The translations under genes were made by a program, and so were the position numbers. Below the pieces are notes generated by a model. The model did not search any database. It worked only from the letters and a program-made list of their open reading frames with translations, and was not told the origin of the DNA. Of a stretch of 64,000 bases of DNA, positions 25,770 through 37,637 are shown in pieces (the first letter of the stretch is position 1; each line of letters begins with the position of its first letter). Source of the DNA: Ascaphus truei (lineage: Eukaryota; Chordata; Amphibia; Anura; Ascaphidae); contig CM071568.1 in the NCBI GenBank assembly GCA_036426205.1, positions 224,666,239 to 224,730,238 on the forward strand, given 5' to 3'.

Positions 25770-28600
25770 ATGTTTTACTTATTTGGTATATCACTGTATA
25801 CTTTTCCTTTCTTTAAAGTTGTCCAACCTTTTTTTGAAGATATCTATTATATCTGCCATCACAGTCCAATGAATTCCACATTTTAACTGCCCTTACTATA
25901 AAGAACCCTTTCCTTTGTTGCTGGTGAAAACTCCTTTCCTCCAACCTTAACGTATGACCCTGTGTCGTTTGTACTGCTCTTGGGACGAATAGTTATTTTA
26001 AAAGCTCCTTGTATTGTCTCCGAATATATTTGTATATAGTTATCATTAGACGCTTATTTTCTAATGTAAACAAATCTAAATTAACTAGCCTCTCCTCATA
26101 AATCTGATTTTCCGTCCCCTTTATTAATTTACTGGCTCTTCTCTGCACCTTTTCTAGTTCCATAATGTCTTTTTTAAGACTAGTGCCCAAAACTGTACTC
26201 CACATTCAAAGTGTAGTCTTACTAATGCTTTACAGAGGGCTTAATTATGTTTACTTCCCTTCCATCCATTCCCTGTTTAATGCAAGATAAGATCATATTT
26301 GCCTTTGCAGCTACTGCCTGACATTGGGCACTATTGCTAAGCCTGCTGTCTACAAGCACTCCTAAATCCTTTTCCATCAAGGATTCATCTCATTTTTTAC
26401 CATTTAATTTGTAAGTCGTCTTTTCTATCTCTATTAAACCTCATCTGCTATTTACCTGCCCAAGTTTTCAGTCTATCCAATTCCTTCTAGAAAGAAATTA
26501 CATCCTTCTCTGATTTTACCACCTTACACAATTTAGTATCATCAGCAAAGATAGGGCCTTTGCTCTCTATGCCAACCTCAAGGTCATTAATAAACAAGTA
26601 AAAAAGCAGGGGACCCACTATCTATCCATGAAGTACTTCACTCACAACTTCAGCCGAACCTGAGAAGGTTCCATTTATGACAACTCTCTGTTGTCTGTCC
26701 TTCAATCAGTTTTCAAACCAGGTGAAAATATTTTTACCAAGTCCAATTTCCTTTATTTTGTACACTAACCTCTTGTGTGGCAACGTATTAAAAGCCTTTG
26801 AAAAATCAAAATAGACAACATCAACTGTTTTACCCTGGTCTAAATTCCTACTTACCTCCTCAAAGTACAGTAACTAATAAGGTTAGTTTGGGATGACCGT
26901 CATAAATCCATGCTGACTATTACTAATCATTTTGTTATCCGTTAGGAATTCCTCAATATTATCCTGTTTTAAACTTCCAAGTAGCTTCCCTACTATTGAT
27001 TTCGGGCTCACCCGTGTGTAATTCCCTGGATACAATAGTTCTTCCTTTTTAAATATAGGTACCACGTCTGGTTTATGCCAATCTTGTGACATTGAGCCTG
27101 TGGAAATGGAGTACTTGAATAATACATGTAAGGATTTGGCTATTGTTGAATTTAGCTCCTTAAGAACTCTTGGGGGCATGCCATTGGGGCTAGGTGCTTT
27201 AGTACTTTAATTTAATCAAGCCGAATATGTACTTTTTTCTCCGTTAACCAATTCTTTGTTAATATAGCGGTTGTGGCTTCCTCCTGTGGCACTATTTTTG
27301 CAATTGATTCCTCCCTGGTAAATACAGAGGAGAATAATTAGCCTCTGCTTTTTCCTTATCTCCAATAATTTGCCTGCTCCTCTCACACTGAAAGGGTCCT
27401 CTATGTTCTTTTCTAATCTTTTTGTTATTAAGGTACTTAAAAAAAAACTTTTTAGGGTTGATCTTACTTTCTGTTGCAATCCTTTTTTCATTTAAAATTT
27501 TTGCTAATTTGATTGCCCTTTTGCAACTTTTGTTACATTCCTTATAATTCTGATATGATGCGTCCACATTGGTTTAGACTTGTTTATTTTATATTTATTA
27601 CCCACTGTGTGCTTTTCTAACAATGTTTTGAAGACTGCCCATTTATCGTAGACATTTTCCCTGCAAAAACGTAATCCAAATTTATTCCTTGTAGAGTATT
27701 CCTCAGTTTATTATAATCTGCCTTTCTAAAATGTAAAGTCATTGTTGAACTTATGAATATGGTTTTTGATTATTTATTTAAAATGAGACCATGTTATCAT
27801 CACCGTTTCCCAAATGTTCCAGGACTTAAATATTTGTTATAACTTCTACATTGTTTGCCATGATCAAATCCGGTATTGCCCCTCTCCTGGTTGGTTCGTC
27901 AATAATTTGGGTCATGCAATTGTCTTTTAGCCCCCCAAAAAACTGTTTCCTTTAGTTGTAATGCTAATTTCATTGCTCCAGTCTATGACTGGATAAATAC
28001 AATCACCCATAATGCAAACATGACCTAGTTTTGATGCCTTCTCCATTTGGAAAAGTATTTTAGCTTCCTCAAACTCCCAGGTATTTGGTGGTTTACAGCA
28101 TATCCCTACAATGATTTTCATTATACTTTTACCTCCACTGCTAATTTCTATCCACAAGGTCTCTACAATAAGCATTCCCTTCATAAACATCTTCCCTTAT
28201 AATAGGGTTTAATTCCAGTTTAACATACTGTATAAACATACTCCACCCCCTCTTCTATTTTCCCGATCCCTCCGAAAAAGAGAATAACCCTGTAAATCCC
28301 ACGATGTTTCAGTAATGCCTACGATAGCTTGTAGCTATTGATTCAAGCTCACCCATTTTATCTCTTAGGCTTCTTGCATTAGCAAGCATACATTTAATGG
28401 TTTTTTTCCCGTCTGTGCTATTGTTATCTTATCTGCTCCTGCCTTTCTACTCCAATTGGATTTAATCTTTGGAAGTTTTTTTTAGTATTATCTGTATTTA
28501 ATATGGGTGTCTCCTTGCTTGCCAAATTCCCACTTCCCTCCATGACCCCTAGCTATACTGTTCCTATTAAATGGATTTTCTCTACTGAATCATGCATATA
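25770..28600 (-). mobile_element. CR1-type LINE, copy 1, inactive
   Basis: Read on the minus strand it has the ORF2 order of CR1. The endonuclease start KCMLANARSLRDKMGELES is at about 28400-28340, and the endonuclease core VGICCKPPN and IMGD...IDW is at 28190-27927. The linker and start of reverse transcriptase (PGNYTRVSPKSIVGKLL, SQHGF) are at 27179-26883. The C-terminal LEKVQRRASKLIKGTEN is at 26205-25993, followed by part of the 3' UTR. Many stops and frameshifts are present. The 5' end is not clear. Confidence 0.8.
25993..28425 (-). pseudogene. CR1 ORF2 (endonuclease and reverse transcriptase), broken
   Basis: The protein would nick DNA and copy the LINE RNA at the nick. Recognisable pieces in three frames are the AP-endonuclease (28425-27927), a connecting region at 27567-27216 (KRAIKLAKILNEKRI and KFFFKYLNNK) and the N-terminal reverse-transcriptase motifs (27179-26883). 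The middle RT region (26880-26400) is in shifted frames; its plus-strand text at 26520-26650 is the complement of the motif-C block. The tail is at 26205-25993. No piece is longer than about 100 codons, so it is non-functional. Confidence 0.78.
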
Positions 28601-29184
28601 TTCATTACAGTATGTAGCTTTATTCTAATTACATATGATTGTGAAATCCTCCAGTACTTGTTTCTGTTTTCCAATAATTTTATAGTCTATTAAAATTATT
28701 ACTCTTGCACTTTTTCTATTAATTGCTCAATAATTCAGAGCTGATTGCTTTGGAATCATCACAGGACTAATGTCCTTGCTTGTTATGAGCCGTTAACAAC
28801 ATATGTATTATATACTCCATGGTTCAATACATATTGATTTATATATATTATTCCCACAATACATTGCAAGGTGGACTATACCCCATGTTTTTTTTTTTTG
28901 CTGAATTGACCTGCCTGTCAAAGGTAGAGCTCAAAAATTATCCATATATGGAGCAAAATTGACACAAGTTGCATCATTGTCACCTTGTGTCTCTTTGCCT
29001 TGATGCATCCTTGCTCCAGATTGAGGAGAAGCAATAGGAGGAGTTGTGGAGGAGTTTGAGATGTATCAAACTTTACATTTCGGTGCGTCACTTTTCTATC
29101 TTGTATTTGTGTCAAATTTGCCAAGGCGGAGGTGGCGTAAACTTTCCTGGCTACCAATTTGAGTCAAATATAGGGGGGGGAAAT
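28601..29184. other. Spacer between LINE copies
   Basis: No gene is seen. A T-run lies at 28889-28899 and a G-run at 29173-29181. Confidence 0.45.
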
Positions 29185-31645
29185 TATTTATTTATAAAAA
29201 TGTTTTACCAGGAAGTAATACATTGAGAGTTACCTCTCATTTTCAAGTATGTCCTGGACATAGAGTTAAGATGACAAATAATACATGGTTACAAATACAT
29301 AGTTTCATACTGTAAGTGAACAGGGTATACATTATATACAAGACATTTCATTCACAGTTAAAGATAATATATATTATAGGCGTACTGTATGTAACAGTTA
29401 CAGACCAGATTAAAATGTGAGACAACTTTAGTTTTGAAAGAACTTAGACTGGTGGTGGCTGTGAGAGTCTCCGGTAGATTGTTCCAGTTTTGGGGTGCAC
29501 GGTAAGAGGAGGAGCGGCCGGATACTTTGCTGAACCTTGGGACAATGAACAGTCTTTTGGTGTCCAATCTCAGATTATAAGTGCTGCATGTGGTAGGGGT
29601 GAGGAGCTTGTTCAGATAGATGGGTAGCTTGCCCAGAAAGTATTTGAAGGCGAGACAGGACAGATGAACTTTGTGCCTAGACTCAAGTGATGACCACTCT
29701 AGTTCTTTGAGCATTTTGCAGTGATGTGTGTTGTAGTTGCATTGGAGAACGAAACGGCAAATTGAATTGTAGAGGGTATCAAGTTTGCTAAGGTGGGTTT
29801 GGTGTGCCGAGCCATATACTATATCCCCAAAGTCGATAAATGGCATTAGCATCTGCTGAGCGATACGCTTTTCTGACCAGCAGACTTGGGGAGGATTTGT
29901 TCCTGTAAAGTACACCTAGTTTGGCATAAGTTTTGGATGTCAGGGTATCAATGAGCATTCCAAATGTTAAATGGGAGTCAAACCATATGCCCAAGTATTT
30001 AAAACCTAGTAACAGGAGTTAGGGTGGTATTAGCGTTGGTTCTGATCTGTAGCTCAGTCATTGGAAGCTTTAACATTTTTGCCTTGGTCCCAAATACAAT
30101 TGTTACAGTCTTGTCAGTGTTTAAAAACAGTTTATTTTGGGAAATCCAATGTTCAAGTCTCAAAAAGTCAGATTGAAGTATGTGTTAAAGGTCGGAGAGG
30201 CTAGGGCTGTGTGCATATAAGATTGTGTCATCTGCATACATGTGTATTGAAGCTCCTTACAAGCAGTAGGAAGATCATCGATGAACACTGAGAAGAGAAG
30301 GGGCCCCAGAACAGAGCCTTGCAGGACACTACAAGTGATATCCAAGGGGTTTAAGTTAGAGCCTGAGATAGACACATGTTGGGATCTACCTGATAGGTAG
30401 GAATGAAACCAGTTTAAAGCATGCTTCCCTATTCCAGAGCTCTGGAGTTTGTTAAGCAAGATAACAGGATCAACAGTATCAAAAGCCTTTGCAAAATCTA
30501 GGAATATTGCACCAGTGAGTTGTCCCCATTCCATTCCACACTGGATTTCATTGCAAACTTTTAGCAGGGAAGTTACCGTGGAGTGTTTGGGGTGAAAGCC
30601 AGATTGGAATTGGCTAGGGAAATTTGTCTTGGTATAGTAATCGCTTAATTGTGAGTGAACACATTTTCCCATGACTTTGGATAGTATTGGGAGAAGAGAG
30701 ATTGGCCTGTAGTTTGAGACTGTGTTTTTTTCCCCCCTTTTGAAGATTGGGACAACTCTGGCAGTTTTCTAGATCTTAGGGATATGGCCTGCAGACAGGA
30801 TAGAGTTGACTATGGAAGCAATTGGTTTGGCAATGGCTGGGGCACCAAGTCTTAGGAAATTTGATTGCAGTAAGTCAGGGCCACATTGGCTGCTTAGTTT
30901 TAATTTGAGGAGCGCTTGTGTAATATCCTCTTCGGATACTGGGACAAATAGAAAATTGCGAGGAGTGGTGGGAGAGGGTGGGGCTGTAGGGGTACTCTCA
31001 GAAGGAGGTTCATGTTTGTGGTTTGTGTTGCGTTTCGCTAATAAGTTAGTAGCACACCCCACAAAGTAATCATTGAATGCATTTGCAATGTCGGTGGGGT
31101 TTGTCAGAGTAATATCGCCCTAAGTGATATTACTTGGCTGTTGATGGTTAGAAGGCTGGAATATGTTTTTGATAACCTTCCAGAAGTTAGCTGGGTTTGA
31201 TGTATTCTGGTGGAGATTGTCAGAGTAATATTGTGCTTTTGCATGCCTTGTTTGCCTTGTGCACATGTTCCGCAGGCATCTGTAGTGATTGAGATCCTTG
31301 GTAGTGCCAGTTACTTTGTAGCTTTTCCACAAGGCATCCCTGAAATGGTAGAGAGCTATAAGGTCAGTTGTAACCCACGGAAGGTGGGCACCCCGTACCC
31401 TTATTCTGCGTAGTGGAGCTTGGGTATCACAGAGTTTTAATTACTCGGATTGGAAATAGTCGAGCGCAGAGTTAGGGTCAGCAATTAAGTCGATTCTGTA
31501 CCATGGGCAGTTGGTAAGGTCAGCCAGAAACTTACATTTGAAGCCCTGTGCTAAAAAGATGTGTAATACGGTAGACATAAACTTATAGGGATCAATGTTA
31601 AAATCGATGATAAGTAAAGAGTGGCACACTGTGCTCATTTGCATG
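29185..31645 (-). mobile_element. L2-like LINE, copy 1, 5'-truncated
   Basis: Minus-strand copy of the LINE found complete-length at 33110-36404. Its 3' end at 29185-29260 is the complement of the tail TCTCAATGTAT.ACTTCCTGG + TAAAA + (ATAAATA)n. It begins within the endonuclease-RT linker (CPWYRIDLIADPNSALDYF, about 31560-31500), so the 5' half is missing. Frameshifts divide the rest. Confidence 0.8.
29358..31640 (-). pseudogene. L2-like LINE reverse transcriptase, broken
   Basis: Successive minus-strand pieces are a linker (31332-31120), SQCGPDLLQSNFLRLGAPA (about 30890), and the RT core at 30672-30160 with FLDFAKAFDTVDP and QGSVLGPLLFSVFIDDL. The frame shifts just before the catalytic YADD (about 30235), where the plus copy at 35357 keeps it. 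The C-terminal part at 29994-29358 carries KRIAQQMLMPFIDFGDIVYG and the WNNLPETL block. It is useful as a reference for breaks in the plus-strand copy, for example AQQM here against AQ-stop-M there. Confidence 0.8.
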
Positions 31646-32079
31646 TTATTACCCAGAATCCCTGGCTGCAGTGCAAGCAGTGTTTGCTAAGAGATTATGG
31701 GGAAAGATATGGTTGCAGATCTGTCTGAGAAATGCAAATATCCCACAAGTGGTAGTTTTATTTTCATTTGATGCAAATGTAAGTAGAAAATGGTGCCGTG
31801 CTTCAAAACAAACATCTATTCTCACTTTCTTTATGTTGACTTGTTCCTTTATATGGAGTCCAAGAAAGAGATTGACAAGACGAATGTAACAATATAGGCT
31901 ATGCATCATTTTATAAGATGCTAATAAACATTTATTTTTCTGGTAACACCCACGTCTAGGTCAGTTCTACATAAATATAGCATAGCCTCCAGCCGCTATT
32001 TCTTCACTTGGGCCCTAACAGTATAAGTCCTGCTAGGGACAGGCACTGGAAGGGTTCATTCCTCATGACGGCCTAGTTT
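31646..32079. other. Spacer, no gene seen
   Basis: No recognisable exon or transposon end. Short open frames at 31649-31909 show no family resemblance. Confidence 0.4.
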
Positions 32080-32661
32080 GCTATTGCAGCCTGGATATAC
32101 TTACTGTATCCAGGGGCGGGCCTAGCAACAATCTGAGAGTGTCAGCCTGGGGTAGGATACTGGCTGGGTCACATGCCATTAATGTGATGCCTGTTAATCT
32201 CAGACCTGCCCTGTTATGGGGCAGGGTTACAAGCCCATCCCCCAGGGTATATACTGGCACTCTCCCAGAAGTCAGGATCTCTTCCCTCCCCCTGTGGAGT
32301 GAGTGACATCTACCCTGTATGCCATCAGAGGATACAGGAGGAGCTCAAGAGGGAGCCTACATGGGTCTTAAGCCCTGGAGGTGCCCTTCAGGGGAATGTG
32401 ACGTATGCTGTGACTTCTGGCACTGCCTGAGTGTGGTAAACTGTCTGAAGTAAATAAAGTGTCAGCATAGACCATCCTGGTCATCGCAGGATCCTAGCTG
32501 GCTGGAGGTGCTGTCTACAGAGGTGAAAGCCTGTCCTGATATCTCCCCATTCCACCGCGGAGCAACTCAGAACCTCCTGTACTACCAACAGTTATGTACC
32601 TTTCCAGGAATACACAGGTAGCGACCCAAATCACATATAGGGTGGGGGAAAAGGTGCTACA
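32080..32661 (+). mobile_element. Solo LTR (family A-like), plus orientation
   Basis: The 3' end GGGTGGGGGAAAAGGTGCTACA matches the 3' end of the other solo LTRs (complement of TGTAGCRGTGTTTCCCCCACC). It carries AATAAAG at about 32453. GCCTGTCCTG...CTCAGAAC-like text near 32530-32575 is shared with the LTR at 43500. The right boundary is firm (32661). The left one is uncertain: candidates are 32073 and 32105, the latter with a TTAC/GTAC imperfect target duplication. Confidence 0.6.
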
Positions 32662-32924
32662 GTACATAAGATTACCAGATTCAGCATTGTATGCTGTAGA
32701 AACAAACAGCTCTACAAATGGTGAAAAAGCACAATATAGGTTAATCTAGAGATGCATTGCGTTAACACCACTGTGTTATTTAACACGATATTTAACGTAG
32801 CATGTGGTAACGTGTGCTTCATCTCCTTAACACATGCTTTGCTTTTGTGCGTTACTATGCAGTAATATCGCCGGCTACTTGTATATTTACAAACCACTGC
32901 ATTGCCAGATATATGTATATTACC

Positions 32925-33109
32925 CATGGAGACTGTGATGGCAGATACAATAGATTTGTTCAAAAAAAAGATTGGATATCTTTTTAGAAAGGAAAGGTAT
33001 ACAGGGATATACCAAATAAGTATATATGGGAAGGATGTTGATCCGGGAAGTAATCTGATTGCCAATTCTTGGAGTCAGGAAGGAATGTATTTCCCCCCTA
33101 ATGAGATAC
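32925..33109 (+). repeat. CR1 3' fragment, left part (split by a LINE)
   Basis: ATGGAGACTGTGATGGCAGA to AATGAGATA is the complement of the CR1 tail at 45270-45450. It stops abruptly at 33109 and resumes at 36402 with TATCATTGGATGATGTCACT. The two parts adjoin in the intact CR1 tail (GAGATATCATTGGATGAT). Confidence 0.8.
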
Positions 33110-33155
33110 ACCCTGGACTACTCAAAAGCCTTGCACTATCTACTGAATGTTGGTG

Positions 33156-33700
33156 AAGAACTCTAAAAAGCAGCACACCAACCACTGCTCACTCTAATGG
33201 CAAACACCACAAATGTACAACTTCCAAACAACTACCCAAATTCCTACTCGTACTGTTACTCTCTTTAGCAGGTGATATTGAACCTAACCCAGGTCCTCCC
33301 ATTTCAGCTCTGTCCCATAACCCTGAGAATTCCACCTTTAAATTCCAAAAAGGGCTATCTGTCGCCCATATAAACATCCGGAGCCTGCTGCCCAAACTGG
33401 ACAAACTAAGGGCATGGTGCCTTATGCATAAACCCAAAGCCATCGTTCTCACAGAAACATGGCTAACCCATAAAACCCTTGATGCAAATATTGCCATTCA
33501 GGGATAGTCCATTTTTAGGAGAGATAGGTCAAAGAGAGGAGGAGGGGTGTTATTTTATATTGCAGACACCTTACAATTTACACTGTTAAATTGCCCCCCA
33601 AGCCCACCCTCTTTTGAAATTCTAGTTGGCAAAATCTGCCTCCCCTTTTCTAAGCCCAACTTGCTTGTTGGCATCTACCGCCCCCTAAAGCCCCTCTACA
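33156..33700 (+). pseudogene. L2-like LINE ORF N-terminus: 2A-like motif and endonuclease start
   Basis: The frame contains a hydrophobic stretch (LPKFLLVLLLSLA, 33226-33270) immediately followed by GDIEPNPGP (33271-33297). The last eight residues match the 2A ribosome-skipping consensus D(V/I)ExNPGP. The AP-endonuclease start follows (SVAHINIRSLLPKLDKL, then IVLTETWL). A TAG at 33505-33507 falls where related copies should have an aromatic residue before SIFRRDRS. GGGVLFYI and LVGIYRP continue to a frame loss near 33695. No ATG is in frame before the hydrophobic stretch back to a TGA near 33151. The start is therefore unclear or lost. Confidence 0.7.
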
Positions 33701-33722
33701 ATCCCTGACTGATATCACCCAA

Positions 33723-34697
33723 TTGCTTGGCTCCATTTCTTCTCTGAATGAGAAGAGTGAGCTGCTAGTTCTTGGGGATTTCAACTTCAATTGGCTTGAC
33801 CCTAAAAACCACAAAATCCAGATACAACTCAAGTCACTTAACCTATCACAACTCATTTCCCAACCCACACGGATAAACCTGAAATCGCATAACCATTCCT
33901 TGCTAGACTGGATTCTCTCCTCAAACCCCAGCAGAATCCAATCCTCTGGCATCCTTCCTGACATTTTCAGTGACCATGCAATAGTGTACTGTGTAAGGAA
34001 AATTAAACCGCCCCATTCAAGCCCTAAAGTTCTCCTCACTAGAACATTTAAAAACTTTAACCCACAACAGTTTCTGGATGACCTTACCAACTGCCCATGG
34101 CACAGAATCGACTTAATTCCCGACCCTGATTCTGCGCTCGACTATTTCCAATCCGAGTTCTTAAAACTCTGCGATACCCATGCTCCACTACGCAAAATAA
34201 GGGTACAGGGGGCCCACCTTCCATGGGTTACAACTGACCTTATTGCACTCTACCAGCTCAGGGATACCTTGTGGAAAAGCTACAAAGTAACTGGCACTAC
34301 CAAGGAACTCAATCACTACAGATGCCTGCGGAACATGTGCACAAGGCAAACAAGGCATGCAAAAGCACAATATTACTCTGACAATCTCCACCAAAATACA
34401 TCAAACCCAGCTAACTTCTGGAAGGTTATCAACAATATATTCCAGCCTCCTAACCATCAACAACCAAGTGATATCACTAAGGGGGATATTACTCTGACAA
34501 ACCCCACTGACATTGCAAATGCATTCAATGATTACTTTGTGGTGTGTGCCACTAACTTATTAGCGAAACGCAGCCCAAACCACAAACCTGAATCTCATCC
34601 TGGCAGTACCCCTATAGTCCCACCCCCCCCCCCCCCACCCCCCCCCATTTTGGCCCAGTATCTGAAGAGGAGATTATACAAGCGCTCCTTAAACTAA
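33723..34697 (+). pseudogene. L2-like LINE endonuclease C-terminus and linker
   Basis: A 324-residue open stretch. It holds ELLVLGDFNFNWLDP (endonuclease GDFN motif, residues about 14-28), LLDWILSSNP and SDHAIVY (the SDH catalytic motif, about 84). The linker (RHAKAQYYSDNL, NFWKVINNIF) and DITLTNPTDIANAFNDYFV follow, preceding the RT. The frame is lost in a C-run at 34621-34646, where about 25 nearly pure C encode poly-Pro. The RT continues in another frame. The first Met is internal, not a true start. Confidence 0.8.
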
Positions 34698-35743
34698 AAC
34701 TAAGCAGCCAATGTGGACCTGACTTACTACAATCTAGGTTCCTACGACTTGGTGCCCCAGCCATTGCCAAACCAATTGCGTCCATAGTCAACTCTATCCT
34801 GTCTGCAGGCCATATCCCTAAGACCTGGAAAATTGCCAGAGTTGTCCCAATCTTCAAAAGTGGGGACAAAAACACTGTCTCAAACTACAGGCCAATCTCA
34901 CTTCTCCCAATTCTATCCAAAGTCATGGGAAAATGTGTTCACTCCCAATTAAGCGATTTCTATACCAATACAAATTTCCCTAGCCAATTCCAATCTGGGT
35001 TTCATCCCAAACAATCCACCGTAACTACCCTGCTAAAAGTTTGCAATGAAATCCAGTGTGGAATGGAACGGGGACAACTCACTGGTGCAGTATTCCTAGA
35101 TTTTGCAAAGGGTTTTGACACAGTTGATCATGCTATCCTGCTTAACAAACTCCAGTGCTCTGGAATAGGGAAGCATGCTTTAAACTGGTTTCAGTCCTAC
35201 CTATCAGGAAGATCCCAACATGTGTCCATCTCAGGCTCTAACGCCAACCCCCTGGATATCACCTGTGTTGTCCCGCAAGGCTCTGTTCTGGGGCCCCTAC
35301 GCTCCTCAGTGTTCATTAATGATCTTCCCACAGCTTGTAAGGAAGCCTCAATACACATGTATGCAGATGACACAATCCTATATGCACACAGCCATAGCCT
35401 CTCTGACCTTCAACACATACTTCAGTCTGACCTTTTGAGACTCGAAAACTGGATTTCCCAAAACAAACTGTTTTTAAACACTGACAAGACTGTAACAATG
35501 GTATTTGGGACCAAGACTAAATTTTTAAAGCTTCCGGTGACTGAGCTCCTGATTAGAACCAACGCTAACACCACCCTAACCCCTGTCACTAGTTTTAAAT
35601 ACCTGGGCTTATGGTTTGACTCCCACTTAACATTCGGGATGCACATTGATACCCTGACAACCAAGACCTATGCCAAACTAGGGGTACTTTACAGGAACAA
35701 ATCCTCCCTAAGTCTCCTGGTCAGAAAGCGTATCGCACAGTAG
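34698..35743 (+). pseudogene. L2-like LINE reverse transcriptase core with intact YADD
   Basis: The longest open stretch is 34925-35743. It contains FLDFAKGFDTVDH (first catalytic Asp, about residue 59 from 34925), VVPQGSVLGP (118) and MYADDT (145-150). SFKYLGLWFDSHLTF follows. 34698-34924 carries the preceding conserved text (CGPDLLQS, NYRPISLLPILSK) in the same general region. The Ala usually found in AKAFD is Gly here. The frame ends at TAG (35741-35743), where the minus-strand copy has a Gln codon, so one nonsense substitution separates it from the C-terminal part. Confidence 0.85.
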
Positions 35744-36220
35744 ATGCTAATGCCAATTATTGACTATAGAGATATAGTATATGGCTCGACACCTCAAACC
35801 CACTTTAGCAAACTTGACACCCTCTACAATTCAATTTGTTGTTTTGTTCTCCAATGCAACTACAACACACATCACTGCGAAATGCTCAAAGAACTAGATT
35901 GGTCATCACTAGAGTCTAGGCGCAAAGTTCACCTTTCCTGTCTTGCCTTTAAATTCTTCATGGGCAAGCTACCCAGCTATCTGAACAAGCTCCTCACCCC
36001 TACCACTTGCAGCACTTATCACCTGAGATCAGACACCAAAAGACTGTTCATGGTCCCAAGACTCAACAAAGTATCCGGACTTTCCTCCTTCTCCTACCGT
36101 GCACCCCAAAACTGGAACAACCTACCAGAGACTCTCACATCCACCACCAGTTTAAGTTCTTTCAAATCTAAGGCTGTCTCACATTTTAATCTGGTCTGTA
36201 ACTGTTTCACACGCTCATAA
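35744..36220 (+). pseudogene. L2-like LINE C-terminal domain
   Basis: A 158-residue stretch directly after the TAG, in the same frame. It shows the typical L2/CR1 tail: LDWSSLESRRKVHLSCLAF, KLPSYLNKLL, YHLRSDTKRLFMVPR, APQNWNNLPETL and SLSSFKSKAVSHF. It ends at TAA, about 180 bp before the repeat tail of the element. Confidence 0.82.
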
Positions 36221-36404
36221 TATATATTTTCTTTAACTGTGCACGCAATGTCTTGTATATAATGTATAATCTGTTCATTTATGTAACTGTATTTGTAACC
36301 ATGTATTATTTGTTTTACTCTGTGCCCAGGACATACTTGAAAACGAGAGGTAACTCTCAATGTATCACTTCCTGGTAAAATATTTTAGAAATAAATAAAT
36401 AATA

Positions 36405-36570
36405 AATATCATTGGATGATGTCACTGGGGTTTTTTGTTTGCCTTCCTCTGGATCAACTTACTATAAGTACGGGTATAGGATAAAGTACCTGTCGTCTAA
36501 ATTTAGCACAGGTTGAACTTGATGGACGCATGTCTTTTTCCAACCTCATCTACTGTGTAACTATGTGAAG
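36405..36570 (+). repeat. CR1 3' fragment, right part
   Basis: Continues the fragment at 32925-33109: ATCATTGGATGATGTCACTG, TTTTTTGTTTGCCTTCCTCT, then the CR1 terminus CAACCTCATCTACTGTGTAA and CTATGTGAAG. Confidence 0.8.
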
Positions 36571-37149
36571 TTTGCATCAACATTTGCAGAAACACTGCAT
36601 ACATTTGAAAGGATCAACAGTGTTCTGTGCTGCTGAGCGTGTAATTATCAGCCTTTCTTGTTGCTTTAATATTTTGCTGAGGTATGTTAAAGTATTTAGT
36701 CACATTTTCTTTTTTTGCTGTAGTGCTACTTGTATAGCCTGAATTTCCTTGTGACCCAGTTCTGAGGCAGCCTCAACATCGGCGATCTATTTATAGCCAG
36801 CAAAAGTGGGACTATAATTATCAGTGGGAGGCAGGTTGGGATTAGGAAGTATTGGATTGGCCTGAAGTTTTCTTTATTGAAGCTTTCAAGTCCTCTGTCT
36901 GTGTTGCATTTATCAGGATTTCCCCTGATACAGAGCAACCATCTGTAAATGTGAATGCAATGTCAGGCTCTCTGTCTATTGTGTGCTGTCACTATTTCTA
37001 ATAGAGGCATTAAAAAAAAGATAAGGCGTAATGCCCTGGAGGTCACCAAACAAAAGGATAGGTGGAAGGGGGCAGGTGCCGCAGGTCATGTCTTACAAGA
37101 ATTAATCGTTACCTGGCTAATGATCTTTGTGGGTCTGTAAAGTAGTAAA
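36571..37149. other. Spacer, no gene seen
   Basis: AT-rich; no exon or repeat boundary recognised. Confidence 0.4.
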
Positions 37150-37637
37150 GCATTTGAATGAGACAAACCTTTTAATAACAAACAGCCATCTTGTATAGTG
37201 CAGCTTCTTCCTCTCTCACGGCTCGAGATCCTCTCTTGATTCCCTTCTTAACACTGTTCAATATAGGAGACCATCTATAAATGATACTATCTTATACTCT
37301 GCACATCTCTCTACACTCATACTCTTGCACATGTGACATCACCAACTACTAAACAGGAGGTTTTCTGGGAAACCTGATCTTGGTAGCGATTCTTATCTAA
37401 TGTCCTTTCCTCTATGTACATGCCCCCTTTATTCTGTAAACAGAACTAGCAATGATAAAGAGACAAGATACGGTGCATAAATGTCAGTGTTTTTTATTAT
37501 TATTAAATACATAAACACAACAACCGTATTCATCCCTTGCCTCCAAGTCATAATGCATAATAAAAAACATAGCCTTTTAATCAAACAGCAACCAAGTCTG
37601 CATCCCAGGCAAGAGAAAAACAGTTGAATTTACAAAA

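Larger units (their letters stand above)
33110..36404 (+). mobile_element. L2-like LINE, copy 2, inserted into a CR1 tail
   Basis: A near full-length LINE in plus orientation: N-terminal segment with a 2A-like motif, AP endonuclease, reverse transcriptase with intact YADD, C-terminal L2-type domain, and a 3' end TCTCAATGTATCACTTCCTGG followed by an AATAAATA-type repeat tail. It interrupts a CR1 3' UTR cleanly, with a very short duplication (ATA). The coding sequence has at least two nonsense codons and two frameshifts, so it is inactive. Confidence 0.85.
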
